Source of the DNA: Pholiota molesta
Lineage: Eukaryota > Basidiomycota > Agaricomycetes > Agaricales > Strophariaceae
Length of the DNA stretch: 64,000 nt
Assembly (NCBI GenBank): GCA_014925825.1
Contig: JACGCK010000012.1
Coordinates: forward strand, 124,001-188,000
Reading direction: 5' to 3'
Every line of letters begins with the position of its first letter. The first letter of the stretch is position 1. Both the position numbers and the translations under genes were made by a program. The notes under the pieces are model-generated. The model was not told the origin of the DNA. It saw only the letters and a list, made by a program, of their open reading frames with translations, and made no database searches. Shown piece after piece: positions 54,736 through 64,000 of the stretch.

Positions 54736-56513
54736 TTAACCTCCATTTCTTGTAAACGAAGGAACTGGCAATCGAGAATGTCCTTTCTGATGGGCCGAAA
54801 GAGTCTTTGATATTTGATTGTTTTCCTTTTCTTTGCTTCCAGTCTTTGTTATCGCTTGGTTCGCTGGAGACTGTATCACTGCTCCAATGGGACGATTCGG
54901 TTTGCCTGATTTCATCAAAGTATAATGATAGAATGAACGACGAGAAGTGCATTCTTTGCCGGCTTGTTTCATACTAGGATTAGGCATCGTGGTGTTAGAA
55001 GGTTGAAGACGAGGAACTGAAGAAAGTTCCTGTCCAAAAGTTTGCGAAGTGCCGGATGGGAGAGCAGGAATGCGCATGAATGAAGATGACCAAGAAGGTA
55101 GATCTTGAGAGAAAAGTGGATCATATGCTTCATGGTGATCGAACTCGATAGCCTGATCTCCAACGACGGCATCGCCTGCTTCAATCATCGTAGCCTCATT
55201 TTTTCTCTGGAACATCGCGTCAGGATTTCTAGTGGAAAATGATCGCTTGACGTGACATACCTCAGAGTGCGTGTTTAAGCCCGAACTGAACGATTCTGCT
55301 GCAGTAGAATCAGGGTGGTGCAATTCCAATGACGATGCTTTTCGTGGGGTAGATTTCTTTGTTATATCATGTGTAGAAATAGAGCCAGAACGACCGCGAC
55401 CTTTGTGAGACAGTGACGAAAGTAGTTTCGAACTATCGCGCGATCCGAACATAATATTAATCTCCGTCTTCAAGGATTCACTCGCCAGAGGAGGGAGACG
55501 AGAATCAACTGAACTCTTGGAAAATGAGGGCGGAAGAGTGGAAACCGTTGCAGGCAGTATCACTTCAAACGACAAGGGAGGCTCGACCATAAATTCAGAT
55601 GGCACCTCCGGGCAAGAATCTTTGGAGAGAGGAGATTTGACCAGGTCAGCCAGCCTGGAGCCCAGTCCACGCCGCATCATAAGGGCCTGTAGCGCCGCCT
55701 GGCGTTCAATAGAAATAGGTTCATTAACAGACGAGATAGTGGAAATCGAAGGAGTGACGACATGGTGCTGGTCCTCAGCCGTCAAAGAGGCTTTTCGTTT
55801 CCAGAATTTACTAACCTTTTTCTGATCTCGCAATTCCTTCCTGGTGGCAAGAGTCAGTCGCAAGGCATTAGAATATTCCTCTATAGTTGGCAGCTTCGGT
55901 GGAAAATTGCAAGTGGAGTCTCTGAACTAGCAGTGGTTATCGCCACACCCGAATCACCTGAACGGACGTCCTGGTCAGAAGCACAGCTCCTGTGTGGAGT
56001 TGGTGTTTTCCAGAAAGCGTAGTATCCTGTGCCAGTATACGGCGCAGATCCTTGATAATTTGGGCATCTAGTTCAGCCTTGTGTTCCAGAACCAAGTTTT
56101 CTGCCGCTCAGCGACAAGATCTGCATGGCAGTTATGCAAAATAGTGCGAAGCTTGGAATGCTCATGACTCCAAAAAATGACTGCATCTTTCAAATGGGAG
56201 TGCTCTTTGTCGACAGGAGACTGAACGCTAGCCAAAGATGTCCTGCCGCTCTGACGCCTCGGATACCAAAGGTGGGCGTCGTGGAGTCGGCGAGATGGTT
56301 GAACTGAGGAGGAAGTGAAGGGACTCTCGAGGTGACCATGTCGAATATTCTGGAAGTAGTGAAGACGTCATTTTTCTGACTAGCAGGGAGTTGCCCGTAA
56401 CTCGCTGAAGAGGGTCGTGTTGTAGACGCTAAATGGTCAACCGGGGGCCCGGAAACGAATGTGGCAGATTTAGTACGGCGGTGTAGAATGTTGAAGGCCT
56501 TGAAGAAACGCAT
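54736..56513 (-). CDS. Uncharacterised 593-residue fungal protein (frame broken four times)
   Basis: A single-exon reading frame from the ATG at 56513 to a stop at 54736-54738 if four single bases are restored: at GGG 56294-56296, near 56101, at TTTT 56005-56008 and at GG 55901-55902. I recognise no domain. The N-terminus MRFFKAFNILHRRTK is basic. A helical segment DAVIFWSHEHSKLRTILHN, then KAELDAQIIKDLRRILAQD, looks like a coiled coil at residues about 105-165. KLPTIEEYSNALRLTLATRK near residue 215 and QAALQALMMRRGLGSRLADL look structured. The rest is Ser/Pro-rich and disordered, with a basic C-terminus. Four breaks in 1.8 kb could also mean a decaying gene, but the repaired frame uses natural codons throughout. 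Function unknown. Confidence 0.6.
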
Positions 56514-56717
56514 TATGAACAAAAAAGAATTGAGATAGATAGACGAAAACATCACGAATGTTGTCCTTATAATGAGATGCAGCTCGTTAGTGGCTGACAA
56601 GCGAGATGCAGGCTTAGGTGTAACTCCCAATTTATCACATCACTTGATCGTCCTTTGGACCTCAACGAGCTCAAGCTCTGAGCGGATCTTTGTACACTCA
56701 TCCTCTCCTGGATTTAA

Positions 56718-59700
56718 ATGGCACACATGTTAGCCGCCGCTACGTCTTTCTTCGCCCGCACAAACATTTCCCAGTCATACAATATCGGAAACAGCGCTCC
56801 CCCAGGCTTGGGCACCAGACCATCGACCCCGAGTGGTTCAACGAGCACTTCTCTGTCCGCCCCGCCAGCTCCTACACCTACATTCTATATCGGACTTTGG
56901 AAGGTGCAATCGGCATGGCAAAAACCACGAGCAAACGGGTTTCTGTCTGGACATTCGACAAGCGGGGGCCAGACATGGAGCGACTAGGTGCTCAAGGCAA
57001 GGACAGAGTTATAGAAGTCATGAAGGCCGAGGTAAGCTACTCAAGAACTTATAAATTCGTATTCATTGATTGGGCTTTAGGCATCGGCATTGGGACGACT
57101 GCGACATCCTCTATCTTAGGTTGGCTATGATCAACTCAAGATGTTAGAAATATTATTCATATTGGTCTACAGAAATGGTCGAACCTCTTGAAGAAACGCG
57201 AAGCGAAATTATGTTTGCGACAGAGCCTGTCTTATATCTCTTCAACTGCCATTCCAGACTCCGGGAAGCAGTCAGGTTCTGTTGAATTGGATGAAATCGA
57301 GGTATGTTAGGTACTATCCAGGAGCCGCGACACCATTCATCAATTGATTTCTTAGATTCAAAAAGGAATCCTCCAACTTTGCAAAGGACTCTCATTCCTT
57401 CATACCTCTGCCAAATTAATTCATTCCAACATATGTCCGAAAGTGTCATCATCAACGGTGCTGTCAGTGATTCGATGGATATTTCACTGCCATGTCAACT
57501 GAATACGTCGAATGCAGGGCGACTGGAAGATCGCTGGGCTTGGGCTGACCATCCCCCTTCAAACAGCAATGGCGCTCCTTCGAATTGGGAATTTCCAACT
57601 TTTGATGGAAGAGTGCCGCCGTACATCCAACGGTCATTCGACTATATGGGTATGAATCCAAAATCTTCTGTAATGATGTATCTAATAATTTAAAGCTCCC
57701 GAGTATGCACTGGATGAACAGCTTGTGACTGCGTCGGACATGTATTCGCTTGGTTGCTGGTGTATGCCGTACATTGCAAAGGCAATCCTCCTTTCAAGAA
57801 CCATGGTAGCCTCGGCGGATTGCGAGAAAAGCATCCAAACCTGTCCCTGGAATGGAACGACTCGAGAAAGATCTCCAAGGTAAACGCACATATATTCTAT
57901 ATAGTGTAACAGTCATTTATCAACTTGCTCAGTGCTCCTTCGATCATTGATTACTCGACATTACGGTTCCCGACCTACTCCTGAATCACTTCCATCGCAT
58001 GCTTTCTTCTCCTCTCTTCCAATATCCACTTTAAATTTCCTGGACCGCTCGAATTTTACGGCGAAAACGCGAGAGGAGAAGATCTCTTTCATGAAAGGAC
58101 TGTCCAGTGTACTTGATCGCTTTTCCGAAGGTTTACGAACTAGAAAAATACTTCCATCATTACTAGAAGAAGTGAGTGGAGCCAACATAGCATTGAATAT
58201 TTGCTGATCAAATTATAGATGAAAGATACCCACTTACTGCCCTACATTCTTCCTAATGTTTTTGCCATATCTCAATCGTTGTCACCATCGCAATTTGCTA
58301 CCATTGTCTTCCCAGCCTCAAACCTCTTTTCGCAATTCGAGAACCTCCTCAAAATATGCTGACTCTGCTTGATAATCTTACAATGCTTCAAGATAAAACT
58401 GATAAGAATGTATTCAGAGAACGTATGTAATGAGCATTTGGAATCTTTGAAGCATCCTCATATTTATTGTTTTCCTTTAGATGTGTTGCCACTGGTCTAT
58501 AAGCTCTGGAGTCAGAACATGCTATTGTACGCAGATGTCGTTCAGATGCTCCATATTTTTCTGAGTTTTATTTAGGTTCAAGAACGTGCACTCAAAGCTG
58601 TTCCAGGTCTTTGTGAAAGCATTGACTACGCAGAAGTTCAGAGTGTATTGTTCCCTCGTGTGGCGGTATGTTATATTCATTCTCTCCTGTGTTTTATTAC
58701 TCAGTCTCTCCTTGTAGCTGTTTTCACCAAGACTCGAATTCTATCAGTAAAGGTCGCTACACTGACCACATTCCTGGCCATGGTCAAGACCCTTGACCAG
58801 GTAAGTTATGTGACTTAGGTGCAGACAACCCCTTAACAAATATTTATCGGACAGTCGAGCCTTACACAGAAGCTTGTCCCTCTTCTATCAAAAATCCGAA
58901 CGAAAGAACCTGCAGTCATGATGGCCACACTTTCTGTCCAAGAAGCTATGGGATTCAAAGTCGACCGAGAGGCAGTAGCAACGCTAGTTTTGCCTCAACT
59001 ATGGTCGATGTCGATCGGTCCTTGTACGTCTTGCCTCACACTAAACATGATCCTCGATTAACAAGAACAAGTGTTGAGCGTTGGCCAATTCCAAAGGTTC
59101 ATGCAAGTCATCAAAAAGTTGGGCGACCGTGTAGAGAAAGAGCATGATCAGTTCCTACGGGACTCTCAACGTCTGGAGGATCGTTCAGGCATTTCAGCCG
59201 ATGGCACAGCGGCACCAATGGAATTACCTCCAATGTGGATTTTGAAAGTTTAGTGGGCAATGCGAATGGACCCACAGTCAAACCAGACACTGCTATCGAC
59301 AGCAACGCAAATTGGGACGATGATGTATGGGGTAGTATTTTCAGTACCAATACGGTAAATCAATTTATTAAGAAATTGATATATGCACTGACTGGCTTGA
59401 CAGACTACGGGATCGCAACAACCATTAGCATCCCCTACAATCCAATCTCGACCTGCTACTATATCTCATACTTCTCCCCCACTTCCAAGCAACACGACGA
59501 GGATCAATTCATACCAAACTCGTTCGTCAAACCTTAACGCAACATCAATTGCAACGAGTTCACCCCCAACTGTCTCGCCTGCGAATTTACCACGTTTCAG
59601 TCCACCTCCTTCAAATGTGGCACGCCCATCGTATTCTCAAAGCTCGTTTCCTACCCCTCCACGACAACCGCAACCACCATCCTTTATGTCTCAACCTGTC

Positions 59701-60009
59701 CAATCTAGGCCATCATCTACGCCATCCAATTTCTCTGGTCCAAATTATAATATACAGCTGTCTAGTCAAGTATCTACCCCTTCAACATTTTCGACTGCAA
59801 CTACACCCATGACATTCTCCGCTCCTTCTACCAATCCAGTTGTCCCTTTATTGCCACAACAATTCAGCATGAACGCCTCTACTTTGCCTACACTTCCGCA
59901 GATGGGAGGTGGCCTCCTTATGCCATCGAAACCGGCTCAATCTTCGACAACCAGACAAAACAATATGTTGTCCAAGGACGATTGGGGCGATTTTGATCCA
60001 TTGTCATAG
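56718..60009 (+). CDS. SCYL2-type SCY1-like pseudokinase (many frame breaks)
   Basis: Membrane-trafficking pseudokinase of the SCY1 family (SCYL2/CVAK104), linked to clathrin and AP adaptors at the trans-Golgi and endosomes. Exons 56718-57031, 57081-57119, 57173-57301, 57356-57463, 57518-57649, 57696-57879, 57933-58171, 58219-58422, 58481-58526, 58576-58665, 58718-58800, 58855-59023, 59072-59353, 59404-60009. The degenerate kinase domain shows SVWTFDKRGPDMERLG, LSFLHTSAKLIHSNICP and GDWKIAGLGLTI, so HRD and DFG are lost as expected. HEAT-like repeats follow (FMKGLSSVLDRFSEGLRTRK, LPQLWSMSIGPL), then a Ser/Pro-rich tail ending DDWGDFDPLS. About ten single-base breaks are seen, for example at 56917-56918, 57108-57109, 57440, 58333 and 58665, mostly one G or C. 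Confidence 0.88.
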
Positions 60010-60071
60010 AAGAATGATCTTCACATCTTTTAACATCCTTCAGAGCAATCATGGATATTTATGGGATTTAT

Positions 60072-63000
60072 TTATTTAGATTCAACATTTTGTAGACTGA
60101 GCTGACCGCCAAGCAAGCCATTCAGTATGATATTCGCCCCAATCTTTGAGGATATTAAGTTTGCGTCCTTGCACATGATGCTTTGCACACCTTCATTTAT
60201 ACTTTTGATTGAGTATGAAGAAGATGGAGGAAGATTCAATGAAGACATACAAAGTTGGCACCCATCCTCACATGGGCAATTGTTAACAACCATCCGAGCC
60301 CGGGCGAGAATATTTTGCACTCAGGACAATGGGTTAGTTAGGCAGTTTGCAGGAATCACTTAATAATGAACTTACCATGATCAAATGCCCGGCCTACTAT
60401 GCCACCCGTCTTCCCCGCGGCATCATAAAAGATCAGCCTGTTTTATTAATGTCAACGAATGTACGAAGTCGGTAATTCAAGTTGAACAACTTACCTTGGA
60501 AATCGTTTGCCAGGCGAGTTATCGTCCTTGTCTTCTTCTTTGGCCACTCGACAATCTGTCTTCACATCCTGTGATAGAGCAAATTGGTTCAGGAATGCAT
60601 GCTCAGTGGCATGGATGGCCGCGGCACTGTCGATTTCTTCGACTTGGAGCGATTCTAAGATATCGGTTGGTAAATCGATCCAAAAACCAAGGGCTTCACG
60701 TTCCCAAGGAGGGGTAATCAGTTCAACGGCATCCAGAATAACATTCCCTCTGAAAATGACCAAAAAGCATTAGTTCATTGCTGTTACATCTAACTGCCTG
60801 GCATACCTGATCTTGAAGAATCCTTAAAATTATGATAAGCATAGTGTGACGAATAAATAACAAAAACTCACCGAAAACTTTGACGTGGACATTCACTCCT
60901 AAAACGAATACATAAAAGTTGAAACAACCAAGAAACAACCTAACAACAGAAACTCACTGCCAAATTCGACGGGATGGTCATTGACGGACATGGTGCGAAA
61001 TGTTTGAAGAGGCTCGATGCGGCTATATAGTTGCTTCAGCAATCGATTTATCAATGAACGACAATCCTTCCTACGTGAGGTCCCTAGCCAAGTATGAAGC
61101 GGCATGAACAATTGAGACGGTGGCAGAGTTTTACTTGGATACCCACCTTGGTGATGTGATATAATTGACATCTTCGCGAATGACTTTCGCCGTTTTTTCG
61201 TCATGGCTTATTTCGTCGATCTGAGACATATGGTTAGCTGTTAAATACAAATGTTATGAAGGTTATTAAGCCTCACAATAAAGCTTTCGCCTTGATGCAT
61301 AAACTCAAATCCTCAGGTAAGTAGTTTGCACGGGAGTGAATGAGTATTAGTGCCTACCACACCGCCCTCATATAGTTCGAATAAGGCACGGGAAACTTCA
61401 ACTTCTTCCAACATGTAGGCAGCTTGTTGTGTTCTATCCTTTCTTATCTCAACAACCACGTAGGTATCTTCTTGTGCGCCGCCTAAATACCCAAGTCGAT
61501 TAATATTTGAAAAATGTCTATGCGAAAGGGCTTACGGATTGAGACATGCCTAGATGGAAAAGGCAAGAATTTCGGGTGTGCGTGGTACCTGGGGAAGTTG
61601 CATCTGATTACACTGTGACCAAAGTTGATAGAAGACTTCTCACCACCCATCTTCATCCCGTTTAAGTTTATTCTTGCATATTTCCATTGTCATTGGACCG
61701 AACCATTTCGCGTCGTCCGATGTCAAGGGTATCTCGTATGCAGCACATTGTAAATGTGCTAAGAAATGGGCATGAGATATAGCATAGCGGAATAACAGAA
61801 GCGAGCAACCTTCCAGGATGAGGTCATTGTCAATATCAAGTATAAGATCATCCAATGAATTTTCGAAAAGTTCGAGGGATTTTGAACAAAATGTTGGTCA
61901 ATTGGAAACGGATCTGCAACCATGATCGCGAGGGAATCCCGAGATCGACGACCAGCTCTACCAGCTTGTTGTTTCTGCGCACTGTGAACAAAGGAGTGCA
62001 CACTGAAATTAATTTTCCGACTTACAAAGTTAGAAATTGTCATAGGAAATCCGAGCATGATAACGGCATCAAGAGCTCCAATATCAATGCCCAATTCTAG
62101 CGCGTTAGTGGCAATGATACCAAGTAATTGACCAGAGAAAGCTTCATGCTCGATTTTTCGGCGATCCTAACCTTGTTATTAGTCAAGTCAATATCTCGAA
62201 TTTGCAACGCCTCTACGGACCTCACGAGTATAACCTAGCCAAAAGCAGCGGTTAATATGATCGTGCAATACACTCATATCACACAGAGATTCTTACCTCC
62301 CCTATAACTCTAACTTTATCCAAAATATCTAACCGTCCTTCATTGCTTAGATCGGATTTGATCGTTTCATGGCCTACATCGAAATTGTGACTCCAACCGC
62401 TCCAAGTGGAAATACAGCACGTAATTTACCAGTTCGCAAACTTTCGTATCTGAGAGAGATGTGTAAGTAAATCTGAGATAGTCCATCAATATGCATAAAT
62501 TGAGAGCATACCTTGCAAAAAAGGATGACGCGAAAACCCTTTTTCATGAGGAAACGCATGAGGTTCGACGCCTCAGAAAGAGAAGAACGTCTGCCCAGAG
62601 ATGGATCCATTTCATCCACAAGCGGAGGGTTCCAGATGAGATAATCTTTAGCACCAGACGGCGCCCCATCATTCGATACGACTTCCACTTCTGATGCATC
62701 TAATGCAAACATCTTGGACATATATTCAGCTGGGTTTGCTAGTGTTGCACTGCATGAAACGAAGAGGATGCGTCGATCTGAGGGAATCATGTAGTAATCA
62801 ATACAGTGTTAGAATACTTAGAAGGATACGCACTTCCAATAGCTGAGCAAACCCGGCGAAAACGTCGCAAGATTGCGCAACATGACTTAAGAAGTAGAAA
62901 ATGGCAATTAGGATATGCGACATTCGAATTGACAAACAAAAAGCGTTACCTTCCCAAGAGCCCTGTATAGTAGTGCAGCTCGTCTACAGCCAGGATCTGA

Positions 63001-64000
63001 AAGAATCGAATCTCATCGACATAGCTTACATACAATAATTCAAAACTTCCAACCTTCAATCTCTTCAGAAAACTAGAAAGCAATGAGAAACTGTTTGAAA
63101 AAGCAAGGCAAGCGAACAAACCTTCGCCACATCTCCTCATTTGGAAGAATTGATGCGTGTAGGGTGTCCTGAAAAGTTGTAGACAATTGGTCTATGTATT
63201 TAATTCGGGGTGAGCGAGTGCGTACAAAGTTAGTTAATATCACTGAAGCCGTGTCACGAATTTCTATAAACGAGTTAGATGAATATTATATGTCAAGATC
63301 GTAATCCATTCAGCTAACCTTTTCTAGCCTCTTGGGACGTGTCTCCGTCATATGTAGCAACCTATCGAGTTATTAAGTTTACAAGAACGTTTGATCATCC
63401 ATATAAATAAATGTACATACTTTCAATTTATTTAGTCCCGAACATTTGAAAGAGTTGCTCGAGTGAAGCTTTTGATCTTGAGCCAATGCCTAAGCTTGGT
63501 TTATAGATAGTTCACACTTGTAATCTGGGCATAAATACACACTTTGGTGGGAAAGACAAGAATGCGGTCGCGGTGGGATTTTCTTCCAGGTAGGTCAATA
63601 ATGGAATCTAACGAATGATAGAGATTGTAAGATTGAGCAGGGGTGAAAGCTTCAATTCATCGAATGGCTTACTGACTTGATAGATGACACTTTTTCCTGA
63701 TGCAGTACTAGTCGAAACGACGACATGTCGCCCTCTTCGAATGGCATCGATAGCAGCAACTTGATGTGAATATAGGGAATGTATATTTCGAGACGTTAGG
63801 ACTGCGTCTGCGATGTTCTTGGAAATGGGTGGATCCAGAAGAGCTGCGGTAGGAAGGTGAGGTCATATTCACCAAATGGCCTGTAAAATCAAATACTAAC
63901 AAGTCTGGGCTTCTTTCGCCTGGATAGTTCGTCGCGATATAATTTGATCTTTGTACCAGATCGAGGTCGAGACATTCGCTATCACCTCGTTCACTGAAGG
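60072..64000 (-). CDS. Hrq1 (RecQ4-like) DNA helicase, N-terminus beyond window
   Basis: Nuclear 3'-5' helicase for interstrand crosslink repair and telomere control. The frame is still open at 64000, so an unknown N-terminal part lies outside. Motifs in order: Walker A VVVSTSTASGKSVIYQ (near 63683-63725), LVFPTKALAQDQ (near 63550), motif II VDELHYYTG (near 62961-62985), FVSCSATLANP, ATNALELGIDIGALDAVIM and QQAGRAGRRSRDSLAI (near 61950). The C-terminal MZB/DUF1998-type region has the clustered cysteines NCPCEDGCQLCMSS (near 60250-60290). This combination separates Hrq1 from the Sgs1-type helicase at 13.7-17.7 kb. Many introns are present; one base is missing near 62441 (restores KVCEL). The stop at 60072-60074 lies 62 bases from the SCYL2 stop. 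Confidence 0.9.

Overview
This window is nuclear DNA from a filamentous basidiomycete, most likely an Agaricomycete. The genes are densely packed on both strands and carry many introns of 45-80 bases with GT..AG (sometimes GC..AG) ends. Several proteins are typical of mushroom-forming fungi: a HGN-type kinase with a helical N-terminus, a Ser/Pro-rich Pom1-like DYRK kinase, and Agaricomycete membrane and RGG proteins. I see no rRNA, tRNA, CRISPR array, prophage or bacterial operon. All functions are inferred from the sequence; nothing was searched.

Layout, left to right. 1-1165 (-): edge fragment of a possibly gag-like ORF. 1.5-6.0 kb (+): Rrt8/EI24-like membrane protein and a HOOK dynein adaptor. 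6.5-13.5 kb: mitochondrial Asn-tRNA synthetase (-), RNA 3'-phosphate cyclase (+), CDC50/LEM3 flippase subunit (-), MCM-binding protein (+). 13.7-21.3 kb: Sgs1/BLM-type RecQ helicase (-), kinetochore NUF2 (+), ING-family PHD protein (-). 21.7-28.5 kb: MLKL-like (pseudo)kinase (+), Zn2Cys6 factor (-), DnaJ-ankyrin protein (+). 28.9-35 kb: Pom1/DYRK kinase (+). 35.2-43.3 kb: mitochondrial PDK/BCKDK kinase (-), 26S proteasome Rpt1 (-), V-ATPase subunit A (+), galactose-1-phosphate uridylyltransferase (+). 43.4-54.6 kb: damaged membrane protein (+), polynucleotide kinase/phosphatase (-), JHD1 demethylase (+), Chs4/Skt5-like chitin synthase activator with a CAAX end (+), phosphoglycerate kinase (-), RGG protein (+). 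54.7-64 kb: unknown 593-residue protein (-), SCYL2 pseudokinase (+), 5'-truncated Hrq1 helicase (-).

The genes are mostly housekeeping and do not form one pathway. Several serve genome maintenance (MCMBP, RecQ, NUF2, PNKP, Hrq1) or chromatin (ING, JHD1), but no shared regulation is visible apart from closely spaced divergent promoters.

The strongest sequence-level signal is technical. About 30 coding frames are interrupted by the apparent loss of one base, nearly always one G or C from a run (GG to G, up to six to five). Adding one base restores conserved motifs and correct exon phase. The breaks fall in essential single-copy genes (VMA1, RPT1, PGK, NUF2), so uncorrected assembly deletions are more likely than gene death. 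Coordinates below refer to the sequence as given; lengths marked 'corrected' assume these single-base repairs. The most biologically suggestive locus is the MLKL-like kinase at 21.7-24.0 kb.
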